This document shows positions 11,967 to 24,259 of a stretch of DNA of 64,000 nucleotides, in pieces. Below the pieces are notes generated by a model. That model saw only the letters and a list, made by a program, of their open reading frames with translations, was not told the origin of the DNA and searched no databases. Source of the stretch: Patiria miniata. Taxonomy: Eukaryota > Echinodermata > Asteroidea > Valvatida > Asterinidae. The stretch lies in assembly GCF_015706575.1 (NCBI RefSeq), contig NW_024037072.1, forward strand, positions 4,965,001 to 5,029,000, given 5' to 3'. How positions within the stretch are numbered: position 1 is the stretch's first letter; each line of letters begins with the position of its first letter. Made by a program: the position numbers and the translations under genes.

Positions 11967-13341
11967 TGTAGTGCTCATCCCAGTACTTTTGACTGAACTT
12001 GTGAACTGACTTGCCAAATACTTGTAACTGTAAGCTTTTGATGGACTCGACTACAGCACTGCATCACGGCTTGCAAAGAAAAAAGAGAAACGTTTACTAC
12101 AAATTTCAAGAAACCTAGATTTAAACCCTTCTGTCCGGTACCGGTATGACTACCACTGCAGGGACTTCTTTGACATAATCACTACTTTGACATAAAATGA
12201 ACAAATGGATCTATACCCGTAACATCAGAGCAATTTGGTTAAATGTTTAAAAAAATATGTTGCCTCAATAACAGCAATGTTATTTCAAGCATAAAATTAG
12301 TCTAGCACATGAAAGCAATTGACACCAGTAATTAAGCTATGTCAAAAAGAAGAAATGCATCAGCCTGCATGTGATGAATATACACCTAAATAAATGGAAA
12401 AGTGGGTCATTTTAGAAATGTTGGTCCTCTGAGCTTTGCAAGTTGCCATTCAAGTATCATTAAAAATGACTTCCTACTAATTATTATGTTGGGAACCAGT
12501 AGTTTTTGTTTTTTACATAATCACTCTTGAAAACGTGTATGTGTGTATTTTCTGTCTGGTCAAAGCCATTCTTGCATGCACAATGCCCATGTCAGCTAGC
12601 AAATGAAAGCCGTGTTTCCAAATTGAGAGGTCCTTGGCTCTGGCCAACGGAACCGCCCTATCTGGTTACTCAAGCTTCAAAAGTATCCCCTGCTGGGGTC
12701 TGAGGCAGGGTTGCAACGTGAAACCAGCCCCAAAAACGACCAGAGAGGAAATCCAATTGTTGACCCTTTAATTGACTGAAAGGACCCCCCTGGCCTTCGC
12801 GAGCGGCCAAACATCTGGGATTGTGTGCTACTCTGCTCATTGAATGGGAGGAAAACAGCCCAAACCGCATCTCAAGATTTGTAGCTGTAACATGTTTGTA
12901 CGTGACTTGGCTGGTCAGTTCTACTGGTTCATAAAGTTTGACCCCCAAAAAATCAATTGGTGAATTCTTATTTTCTCAAATGGTGTTGCCAGGCATTTTT
13001 GCTCACTTTGTGGCGTCACCATATTGGTGGGAAGGAGAGGAAGCACAGACAATGCTGGCATGTCGGAATGCATGGATGACAACTTCTGAAAATGCCTGCA
13101 GTTCGCCAGTGTTTATTTCCCAGTACTTTCATATATTTGCTTCTCCAGCAGACTTATAATGTACTCATCACGCCAAAATGCCACACTCACTTTGTACGCA
13201 TGTGAATTAGGTTGACCCCCAAGTCATACATGATTATACACTTACATTCATGTGTCAGTGGGTCAAACCATCCGATGTCACACCAGCCCTTCTCAGACTT
13301 TCAATCTGCCTAAGAGATTTTGAGGCTGTGTTAAAACTATT

Positions 13342-13388
13342 CTGCTGACAACATTTGCTGAGATTGCTCTCAGCAGAAGTTGTCAGCA
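13342..13388. repeat. Compact two-part hairpin
   Basis: TGCTGACAAC pairs with GTTGTCAGCA and, inside it, TTGCTGAG pairs with CTCAGCAG around a short loop. No target duplication; it could be a small foldback remnant or an RNA hairpin. Confidence 0.45.
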
Positions 13389-14654
13389 AGGGTTATTGGT
13401 AACCATAATTAGGACACACCGGACTATGGCTTTTTGCGGACACACCTAACTAGTCCAGGATGACTTTGTTTAGAACTAACTAGCAAATCAAAAGTCATTA
13501 TTATACTGAATATATATTCAGTATACACATACCAGTACAGTGCATTGTAATTTGAGTGAAAAGAACAGGTTCAATTACAGTTTCGTGAAAATAACCTGAG
13601 CCATTTTTCGGTGCTTCAAACCTTTGTGAAACAACATTGACAATGTATTCTTGAAAATTTAGTAGAAACGAAACTGGTCGCATCAATGATTATCAATAGC
13701 CACGGGTATCGCGCTGTTCAGTAGAGGCATGGACTGTGAGGTTTTGTTCTGACATATGACCGTATTGTGGGGAAATTGGCACTCCAATTTTGCAAGCGCA
13801 AGCACATATCACAAATCCACCACAAGCCAAGCAAGCTGGACCATGATTCCATCCTCCATGATCGAAGTTGCTCAGCTATTCCAACCAACATTTTCAAACA
13901 GTTGAAAACGGCAGGTTAATGCATACTAAGCACAAAACAAATTGCTAAAACACACTACATTGTAATTTTGTGACTGATTTTAAAAAGTTGAACATATTTT
14001 CAAGTCCACAAATTACACATCGCACATCCAGACTTTTCAGACATGTCAGACTTTTGTGCACGCAGGTTAGACATAAATCACCCCGAAACACGATTAGGCA
14101 GGGTTTATTATCATGGATTGGTCTCTTGGCAAGTATGAACTCTACAATTTCATCCATACACTAAATACACACATCATGAATCAGAAAGTCCAGCAAAATT
14201 GGCTGCCATCATTTTCTTTTTTGCAATAAAGGATTGTTAACAAAACAACACATCATATGATGCACAACATGTAGCCCTAAACATTTGAACCGACTGACAA
14301 TATGTGCTCTTATATTGCCAGCACAAACAAAACCCAACTAATGTACACATACCACACAATGTGACTAGACTACTTTACAACTCCTAAGCCATACAATGTG
14401 GCTGAGTCTTAACAGCCTCTAACAACAATACATTGGAAATCAATGAGTGTTAACAATGAATGGCCCTTGGACACACTTAATGATAGGGACAAATGGTTGT
14501 TTTGTGCAGGCAGTAAGCTCCTGCAGGACTGAATGTATGTGCCCTGACCAACCATAAACCCATGACCCACTGTGCTAGACTGACTCAGTGTAATGATGAC
14601 TGACGACCCACTGGTCATCCAGTGGTCAGTGATGGCTATTTAGGGGTCAATTAA

Positions 14655-15148
14655 AGGGAAAATACAACATTTGCAAACATTTGCAAACACCTTGCTGGAC
14701 TGTTAGTGAATGACAGTGTAAAGCATCCTGTAAAATCATGGCACCTGGTATATACTGTTATTTTCAAGAAAAGTGGTATTTTTGTATCAATTTCCAACGC
14801 TGATCGGCCGATCAGCGTTGGAAAAAAAACTGGATTTTTTTCAAATACTGGCCCCAGTTGACCATCGCACTTGTTTGCAATCGATTACACACCTATGAAC
14901 GGGTACAAGCCAGCTAGACTGGTTCCCTGACCTTACAATTCCCCAATGTATGTAAACTGCTCTGTTTCTTCTTAAATGGAGTCAGGGAACCAGACTACAG
15001 GAAAATGATTGTTTTTCTTGGTTTTTATAGCATTTTCGAACCCAAAACCTCAAAAAAGTCAGTGTAACTATATTTGCTATATATTTCCAACCCCCCCATT
15101 CCATCCATTTCTGAAAATTACAGCAAAAGCAAATGATGTATATTCCCT
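14655..15148 (+). mobile_element. TTAA-flanked MITE, family 1, copy C
   Basis: 494 bp between TTAA at 14651-14654 and 15149-15152. A perfect 34-bp palindrome lies at 14791-14824 (half: CCAACGCTGATCGG with flanking T/A). The rest matches copies A, B, D and E. Confidence 0.88.
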
Positions 15149-15599
15149 TTAAGACCAGTGTCACTGGCTGGAAAGTGTTGATCACAACTACATGTACCTG
15201 TGCAGGAAAAAAAGAACTGCTTACAGACCTTGACTAAAAGCATTCATTCAAATTACATTACTGTTATCCAGTGACATCCAGTGATTTAATTTCATATGAA
15301 TTTTTTTTTTTAAACATGTAGGGAAACTGAATATATAGGTGCATTATAATTATTTTAACTTAAGGTTGAACAAAGAAATGGACTGCAAGGGGGGTTGGAA
15401 CCAACCACCTCTGGATTGCCGTTCTGGTGTCTACCAACTGCATGAGCTATCCAGCCCTATCTTGGGGGTTCCGCATATTTTGTCAATGTCTTTGTTCATT
15501 GAAGGGGCAAATAAGCAAAGACATCATCACTGAACACCAACTTTAACTCCCTGTGGGTGTGTGATTTTTTTTTTATTGAAATCGGAGGATACAGGACTG

Positions 15600-15787
15600 T
15601 GTTGGGCTTAACTTTTAATTAGTCACTTAGCACCTGAAAACTGCCCTGCTTATTACTCACTGTAGTGCCCGAGACCCCCCAAGCACTCAAATGGTTTTAT
15701 TGATTTTTCAGTGAATAAGCACTATGTAATACAATGTAGTACAGTGAATAAACACAATGTAGTACAGGTGCATGCTTATGGGTTAAC
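15600..15787. repeat. Relative of the repeat at 10150-10310
   Basis: Shares cacctgaaa-ctgcc, tagtgcc-type and tacaatgtagtacaggtgc blocks with the first, and ends atgggTTAA. Class unknown. Confidence 0.45.
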
Positions 15788-17005
15788 ATGCCAACATTTG
15801 AAAATATTTGTGTGTTCTGAGAAAGACTCTGTGACAGCTAGGATAAAAATGCCAGACCCTGGGACTTTCTCAGTTTGCATATTGCAGGTCGACCAGTCAG
15901 CAAGCAGTTTTCGGCAATTTTGTTTATTTCTGTAAAATGTTTTAATTTAAATTAAGATCTTGAAACATTAAGCATAATCAACCTCTTCCTCCCCCCCCCC
16001 ACCCCACCCCTTAACCCATTAAAATCCCAGCGCAGCTTTATTGAAAGCGTTAATAACTACAATTGATTCACTCAGTGGCAATTTGCAGTATTCAGTGACT
16101 GAAACACTCCAATCATTCAAAGCGCTGAAGTGTGTACTAAAACAAGGTAAACAGACCGATGCAGGCCCAATGCGCGGAGTGCATGCACAGACGCACAGTG
16201 TACAGTATTTGTTCAATTGGGATCCCCACACCTTGTATGTATTGCAACCAATGCACAATCTTTTTTTCACTCTATTATATGAGTCATTGGCACTACAAGG
16301 AAAACATCTTGTTTCGCGGCTAGGCCGAGTGCTGAATACCTAAAGTGAATTTTTTTTCTTTTGCCTGCTTTTAAATTCCTCAGTATAGGAAAGTTTGAAT
16401 TTTTCCACAATTTATTTTGTGGGACCTTGGTTTAAAAAGACTAGCATTTTGTTGTCAAACAGGTAAGGTCCACACAATTTCATGTACATTACAATAAATC
16501 ACGACTCGTAAAAAAAAAAGGTGGAGCGTTACAGTAATCTGGCCAATAACAAGATTTAAGGTGCACGTACACAATGTAAATTGTGGTTTTCCAGAGAGAA
16601 CCTCAGGCAAAAAGCACCTGCATGCAAAGCATTATGAGGATTGCTCGAAGTGCTCAAATTGCAGTCCTACGTACAAACATGTACCGGTACTACAATAAGA
16701 TAAATATTTGGCAAAGGTAATTTCTGGTGTAACTGGATGGATCAAGACAAAGGAGCTTCATGTACCTAGGTGTGCACAGCCAGTACAAAAATGCACATGT
16801 GCATTGCGTATAAGGCCTCTTCATAAAGTCCAAAGTTACTAAATGGACACGAAAAAGCTGAACACGAAATAGCTGAACACTGCATTCGTGAAAAGGAATC
16901 GAGGTTGATAATATCTTTCCATCTTTTAAATGTGACTTATCACTTAATGAAATGTTTTGTTTATTGATACACGAATTAAAGGTAGTTTTCCAAATCTCCA
17001 CTTAA

Positions 17006-17516
17006 AGCTAAAGTCCATCATTTGCAGCCATCCGAAAAGTAACTGGCGTAATTATTGTTGAAAAACAAACTTGGTTGAAAGATAGTAAGGAAACTAAACT
17101 CCCTGTGAAATTATTCTTTCTGGGAAGCTGTCATTTTGAAGTAATTAACGAAAGAAGGCAGTTCCAACGGTAATTCTTAAAAAGCACCGTAGGAAAATTT
17201 AAATTAGTAGTTCGTTTTGTTATTCAGCGCAGCGCGCACAAGTATTGGAACGACGCACACGCGCGCGCGGTTGTTATAATTCGTCGGATCAGTGCGCTAC
17301 GTCGCGTATAGCTGCAATTCAAAACAATTCAAAACATGATTCAGTAACTTTTGATTTGAAATTGAGATCTTAGAATGCTGTTTTTCTCAGAATGTACAGC
17401 TGAAGCTGAGCTGAAACTTCATCAGGTTAGTTGCTCAGTATCCTTCATTTGATTTTGAACTCTTTTGTTGCTTCAAACGAACAAAATGCACAAATTACAA
17501 ATGATGGACTGTAGCT
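17006..17516. mobile_element. TTAA-flanked MITE, family 2, copy 2
   Basis: Also 511 bp, between TTAA at 17002-17005 and 17517-17520. It is very similar to 8732-9242 along its whole length and in the same orientation, including a CpG-bearing patch (gacgcacacgcgcgcg). The high similarity suggests recent activity. Confidence 0.87.
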
Positions 17517-18773
17517 TTAAGTTTCAATTCTTCAAAATCAACTTCTTTTTTTACAAACTACCACCAGCAAGACAAAATAATTCTTATGTGTGTAATTTTT
17601 TTTTTGAACTTCAGTTCAGACTAAATGCGCATGTTTTGAGAACAGTCTTCTTGGGGCAATTCCAGTATACTGACAGGAAGTTTAACGCCGTAAACTTATT
17701 GACCATAGACGATGGATATTAGATTTGAAAAAAATCATTTTCAGGTTTATTCACTAAGTTCTTGAAAGGTCTGTCACTGACATAACGCTGGAGTACTTTT
17801 TGGCTCTTTTCAACAAACTGCAACAGCTCAAAATGAGTCACAATTAAAAGAGTTGTGTCATTATATTTCTTGAAAAAAACATTGAAGAGAGCTAATTTTT
17901 GAAGTAGCTTTGTCATGATCAAGATATATAACTTCATCAATCGGTTGAAAAAAAGATGATGCTCAAACAGCTTAGCGAATGGTAAATTCAGCAATAAAGT
18001 GAATTCAGATACACACGTACAATGAATGCCCCATAATTGTTACCAATTTTCTTACATACACGTACAGTAGCTAAAGCAATCTTGTTTTGCCAACCTACAT
18101 GTACAAAGTGACTGTTTCTGGAGAAAAAAAAATGAAAAAAACCCACTTCCCTTTGTGCTGTGTCTCTGCAAGGCTAGCCTTGAGGCCAATTGTTCAAGTT
18201 CTTCAATTTGTTGAGCGGCGCTTGCTACGCTGAGGCACTTTGCCTATAAGCGCATTTGTCACGTCGGTATATTCAATGGAACTATACATACAGGCACCGT
18301 TTGTAATCAACCATTCGCTAATGTCTGGCTAATTCATTCAGACAGACTGCAGCGCTTTCAAGACTCCGAACAACATTGTGGGGACACATTTTTTTTGGAT
18401 TAGAATTATTTATGGCACAAAGATCGCAACACTACAGTGCGAGGTGGTTTTTCATGCAATTCTTGACCCTCTTTTGCCACGCATTCATCAAATATGCATG
18501 GAATATTCTTGTTGCCATTTAACCAAGGTTGAAACTGAGGCATGAAAGGGGATTCATTGTTGTGAATAATTAAATTACCGGTACTGTGGGTTAATATACA
18601 TGATATACACATGTATTGTATGTACCGGTACCTGTGCTTCCCACCAGTATTTACTTCATGTGCCTACATACATTCTGTTGTTTGTGTTGATAAAGCAATA
18701 CAGATACATTCGTAAATGCCAAAACAGGCCAAAGTTTAATTACGTTAAATACACATGCAACTTTTTTTCAAAA

Positions 18774-18879
18774 GGAAATAAATGTGCTTGGCCAGTTTTA
18801 AACAAGTACGATTACAACCGGCTAGGGGCCTGGATGCGGATAATGGCCCAAGCCGAAGGCCAAGCACATATTTATTCCC
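18774..18879. mobile_element. Short inverted-repeat element
   Basis: About 106 bp with ends like GGAAATAAATGTGCTTGGCC, one of them with a single inserted base (mirror GGAATAAATATGTGCTTGGCC is slightly offset). Not assigned. Confidence 0.45.
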
Positions 18880-20007
18880 ATTCATAAATACTTTCCGGTC
18901 AAAAAGTCAAAACAAGTCAAAAATTTACCAATTTCAAACGATTTGGTGCTACAATTTTACTTCATGTTTTGTGAAACACCCCTCCACATCTGGCCATGTC
19001 TATGTGCCTCGCGCGTGTAGTCTAGTGCTAAATATCTCCTTGTATGGAAATTGGCACATGTGCGGCGCGTACTGCGCGATGTGGCACAGAATGCAGCTGT
19101 GTTTCATCAGCGGTTTAAAACTACCCACGTGACGGACTCTCAACCATTAGGAATTGGTAAACTGTCTCAGGTATTTATGTATAGGATATTAAAATCAAAA
19201 TACTACAAAATCGTCTCTCTCTCCAAGCCTCTCACCATGCTCCAACCTTCCCCAAGACCTTTCTCAAGTCAAGGCCAACATCTCTTTGCACCACCTGCCA
19301 ACCAAACTGTGCAGACATTCAGTGAAGAATTCTTTGAAATACTAGTCCAGCAAGCCAAGCATCCAAATTGATCAAGAGCACATTGACAAACCCAAAATAT
19401 GCAGTCCGCATTCCAACATGTTCACTGGCGCATTCAGGCGCTATCGGCATTTCTTACCGAGTCAAGGGGGGAAAAAAGGCCAATCACCAACACATCAACT
19501 CCAGTCACAAATCAATATTGTGACCATGCAGGGATTTCATGCAACCCAACTTGGTCCACCCGTACGGTAAATCAATACAATTTAAGACTTAAGCTGAGGC
19601 GGAGTCACCGAGTGTTGTGTATGTTGTCATGATCCTGAGCCGGCAAGAAAGCAGCTCGGTCGAGCAAAGGATCCGCACGGAAGCGCTAAGCGGAACTTGT
19701 TGTTAACCCAATTTGGCGGCTAAGTAAAAGTGTTGTTAAAAAAATATATACAAATTTACAGCGAGAGGGGCAGAGGTGACTATTGTGGATCAAATACTTG
19801 GAACTCATAACCCCGCCAAACTACTTTCCACAAAAATCAAATTTAGGTTTTCCCTCAAGGCTCAAGAGACTAAGACAGTGCACTCCATTCTTATCAGACC
19901 CAGGGGATACAACAGAAATTTACAAGTATCATATGGATGGGCAACACCGTAGTAAATGCCACAGGTAAATTACCAAACTCATTGGGGGGGGGGGGGGAAT
20001 TTGGACT

Positions 20008-20200
20008 TGGGCCAGCCTGTTCAACCTCAAATTCAGCAAAGTACCTTGGTCAAAAAACGGAATACACAAATTTTCTTAGCACAGAAACAAAATGGCTTAG
20101 CAAAAACAAGTCACCAGCCAAAATGTCATGAGCTGTCTCTTGCCTGTGACTGGTCCCCAGCAGATTTCTGCTAAGCATGTAAATTGGCTAAGCTAAGTTT
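20008..20200 (+). repeat. Dispersed repeat related to 62505-62671
   Basis: Shares gtcaccagccaaaatg, tgtgactggtccc and repeated tagca units with the copy near the right end of the window. It lies just after a G run of about 15 bases at 19983-19997. Confidence 0.5.
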
Positions 20201-20458
20201 ACTAGCTCCAGGAAAGTTGACTTGTTTAACAATCAATCTACACCCAACAATTTATCTTCACACAACTACACATGTACTCATGTACATGTACCTGTGTACA
20301 TTACTGACAGATATTTTACAAACATAATATGTTCCTCAGAAATGTACACGTATACTGTAATCTGCAACCTGTGCAAAGAAAAAAGAAAAAATTCCACACT
20401 AAAAGAAAATGTTCTCTTGCAGATTCTCGGACACACTGTGTACTGAACATGTATGTAA

Positions 20459-20476
20459 GGTACATGTACATGTACC
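20459..20476. repeat. Perfect 18-bp palindrome GGTACATGTACATGTACC
   Basis: One of many TACATGTA-based palindromes in the window (others near 1463, 4183, 20278, 26484, 44349). Confidence 0.85.
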
Positions 20477-22137
20477 ACGTACAGAGTAGCAAGCAAACAC
20501 GCCTTGATATCTGCACTGTCTCCAACCAGAAGGCTGACAGCCTAAATTGGGTCGGCTAATCACGCGCCTTGTTGGATATTCCCTGTGTCAGTCAAAAGGC
20601 AGTGGCAGCCCCCTGCCTGGCATGCTTTCTAACAAAGAATCTGATTGGACTTGGAACACTGCATGTTTTTCTTTCCTGAATGAAAAATGTAAGATTGCTT
20701 TAAAGAGAAGCTTCAAAATTACGTTTGTCTTTCTTTTTGTCCTGGTTCCCCCCCCCCCTTTTTATTTTGCAAGTCATACAGTAAACTGTGAATATTTTAA
20801 ATCCAAATGTCTGCAAAGTTGCAACACTCGCTGTGCTATTCGATTTTTTTTAGATAGCCAAGAAATAGCTTAACATTTTGAATATGTACAAATGACAGAG
20901 CTTACATGTAAAATGTAAACCACCACCACAGACTAGGGGAAGTTGATTACATGCGTCAAGTAATGAACCCATGGGAAGTCATGTGTCTGGGGCCTGTCTG
21001 ACAAGTTACATTTGCGCACAGATGTGTATTCATCATAGTCAATTTATGCCAGCATGCACAGTATCCTCAAAGCCTTCAAGTTGTACCGTGAATACTTGTA
21101 CACAAAGATGCTGGCAATTTTAAGTTACGTATTAATAATTTTCGGCTATTTGGAGATTAACTGGCCAAATACACACCCATACTTGTTCCGTAGTTGTGGG
21201 GACTACACCCGAGTTGTCCCATGGTACTATGTGACCAAAGACGCATGGGGACAGCAGAAAGTCCCTTTAACTCGATCCTAACTTGCCTAACAATAAAAAA
21301 CTTCCCCATAACGTGGTGACGGCCCGCCCACCATCTCCCACTTTGAAAGGACAATGTTAAAGAAAAGGCAAGCTTGTTTTAAAAGCTGGTCCCCGAGTAC
21401 ACAAAAACTATTCTAATTCAGAATGGCCACAAAAGAGAGTAAAGCTGTAGTGGTAAAGTGATGACAATGAAAATAAGTTTACTGTCTCTGTTCGCAAGGA
21501 GATACTACTTATTGCCTACATATCGTGAAAGTTCATGAAACAAGCGGCGCCGGACTAATGCACATGTGGTGTAGATGGTAGCCTCGTCCAGCTGCCCCAG
21601 ACCTGTGAACAGTCAGTCAGTCAGTGAGGTACAAAGCATGGTTGTCTCTCTAAGATAAGCCAAAATATACAAACAGAAACATTGTCCGATACTGTTAACC
21701 CAATTCTAAACTTGTTGTAGTATACACATAATTGCACAGATGCCATATAATTTATCCACTAACTCAACCAAATCTATGCTCACAGAATTTGGCAGCAAGT
21801 ACATACATGTGCATGTAGGCCACCGCTACAGTCACAATCCTCAAGTGACTTGTGTGATCCGCTGAACATTTGAATAAGCCTGGCAGCTGTACCTAAGGAA
21901 ATGCCCAAAGCTGTAATTTTGTACATCTTCATTTGGACGTATGGCTAGTGGACATTGGTACCGGTATGTATGTTATTGCCACTCGAGTACGTGTTAATGA
22001 AGAAATGAAGGGATTTTTTTGCAACAACTGACATAATCTCTACACATGGTTATGATCATTCAGAAACAATTCCAGGACTTCCACTGCTGACGAGAAAAAT
22101 GCACACTAGGTCAAAGGTCACGTTTAAAGGGAATGCA

Positions 22138-22644
22138 TACTGTACAACATTTGCTTTTGCTGCAATATTCAGAAATAAATGAATTTGGAGGATCAGTAAC
22201 AGAGCAAAGATTGTTAAAATGACTTATTTCACGTTTTGCACTTGTAGATGCTGGAAAAAGCAAGAAAACCAATCATGTTCTTATAGTCTGGTTCCCTGAC
22301 CCCACTTAAGATGAAACGGAGCAATTTTAGACTTTGGGCAAATTTAAGGTCAGAGAATCAGTCTAGCAGGTTTGTACCCCTTTACAGGCGTTATCAATTG
22401 CAAAGAAAATGCTGAATAACTAATTATGGAAAATTAGGAGCAGTTTTTGAAAAAAAAGACAGTTTTCTCCAACGCTGGTCGGCTGACAAGCGTTGGAAAA
22501 ATACCATTTTTCTTTAAAATGTCAGTACACCAGGAGCCACGATTTTACAGGACGCTTTAAACTGTCATTCCCTAACAATCCAGTACTTATTTCGTGATAT
22601 TGATCATTTTGTTTTGTGATGTTTGCAAATGTTGTATCTTCCCT
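22138..22644 (-). mobile_element. TTAA-flanked MITE, family 1, copy D
   Basis: 507 bp between TTAA at 22134-22137 and 22645-22648, same orientation as copy A. The central palindrome at about 22468-22498 has two mismatches. Internal ctggttccctgaccccactt is conserved. Confidence 0.86.
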
Positions 22645-23979
22645 TTAAGTACACAATTAAATTCAGCAAAAGATTTGTAGCATTTGCACTGCTGTAACCA
22701 CAGTCTGACAAGATTCAACAAGAAGGTTTTCACCCTTCCATTATCACTATCAGTATCAGTATCAACGGCCATTGTGCATGTATAATGCGTCTATGCTCCG
22801 GGCCGGTGTGCGCATGTTCACACTGCTAAGCACACAGTTACACAAGTAGACTAGTAACAGACATTATACACGGAAGCCAATTAATGCTGCAAATCTGGAC
22901 GGCAATACCAAATGCACATTAACTCTGGATTTCCATTTTGATCGCACTCACAGATGTCTTTCACCTATTAATGTGCAAAAGGCCGCACGAGATTGAGCAT
23001 GATGCCAACAACGTGGGGCAGATTCCCTAATTATTTAAAATTATTTCACCAATCACAACATCACTTCAGAAATAATAAGTAGATCTTCTTTATTAAACAC
23101 TTTATGCCCCTGGGACTGCAGTAATGAACAATAACCATCCCAGTGTTGCGATCCTCCCAAGCTATGCGCATATTATTCTTGATAGATAATAGGCGGTTTA
23201 TTGACCTGTGTAGCATCAGATTCCATGCTTGTCATTTTTTCCTTTTCATTCAGGATCCGTGCATGAAGAGAAACTGCTAGAGGGGCCACCCATGTTGGAG
23301 ATGATCACACCAAAACAGACGTCGTCATTTCCGCATGGGATTGCTTAACATTCTGTTTCTGTATCCATTTTGATCGGCTATTATTTTCACCGACGAAAAA
23401 CAATTCCAGTTATTATTAATGTACTTGATTTTATGTGGACAATGTTAAGGGTTGCGCATTAGAACTGAGTACCCGACTGACGTATATCGGAACCAGTTCC
23501 AGATTGTGGAATCAGGCACCCGTATCCAACTTTACAAATTCAACTTCTCAGACAATGTAAAAGAAATATTTTGAATGTTGTTTGCAGGGGATAGTTTAAA
23601 AATAAAAACCAGGCTACATGGGAAAATATAATATTTTTCATGTTTATGACGCTCGCCAAAGGTTGAGTTCACACCTAAAGCTACCGGTATAAGCTCACTG
23701 TAGTCTTGCTGTATCGATGCACAAATTTGGTAGTATTAGTGTGCAGACCTTTATTTATAAACAATCCGAACAACAACTTCCAAATTTTGGGGTTGGGTTT
23801 CTCTAACAGGTACCCCTGGATTTTTTTCTCAGTAGGGTACCTGGTTCCCGTTCTACCCGTACAAGCACACCCCTAGACAATGTTAAACAAAATCTGTAAT
23901 CTGTATCCAGAAAGAATCAAGGCTAGGCCTGCTTAGTTGATCTGGACTTGAAAGTCTAAGTTTGGAAAACTACACCTAA

Positions 23980-24195
23980 GGCCAAAAAAAAAATTGTTCT
24001 GCTTCCGGTTTCCCTACCTACCCTATTCTGACAGCCCCTACCCTAATTTTTTTAGGGATAAATGAGAAAAAAAACACCCAAAACCATCACTTTATACCTT
24101 TTACCCTTGACTACATGCAGACACCTCCATATGATCGTACACAAAAAAAAATTGGCAAAAAAAAATTCCCCTACCTACCTACCCTACTTCTGGCC
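23980..24195. mobile_element. Tourist/PIF-Harbinger-like MITE, second subfamily
   Basis: 216 bp between TAA at 23977-23979 and 24196-24198, ends GGCCAAAAAAAAA and ...TTCTGGCC. The interior shares ctacctaccctattctgaca and ctccatatgatcgtacac with 41166-41406. Confidence 0.83.
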
Positions 24196-24208
24196 TAATT
24201 AGTCAGTC

Positions 24209-24259
24209 GACTGTCAGTCAGCTCAATATAGTCACTGAATAGTGAGCTGACTGGCAGTC
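24209..24259. repeat. Short inverted repeat
   Basis: CTGTCAGTCAGCTCA and its near mirror TGAGCTGACTGGCAG around a 16-base A/T-rich middle. It lies just beyond the MITE that ends at 24195. Confidence 0.5.

Larger units (their letters stand above)
9247..14650. other. No gene seen
   Basis: Holds the 10-bp tandem repeat, the GCCCCGTTTACAC element and a small hairpin. The 141-codon frame at 9396-9821 is low in complexity and Cys/His/Ile-rich without a recognisable domain. The stretch 12600-13150 is richer in G+C but I cannot assign it. Confidence 0.55.
15153..22133. other. No gene seen
   Basis: Contains family 2 copy 2, the inverted repeat at 18774, the dispersed repeat at 20008 and several G/C runs. 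Open frames of up to 116 codons (18782-19132) have no recognisable domain. Confidence 0.55.

Noticed and set aside
18786-18878. Structured RNA gene
   Set aside because: Better explained as a short inverted-repeat element; no promoter or terminator signals.
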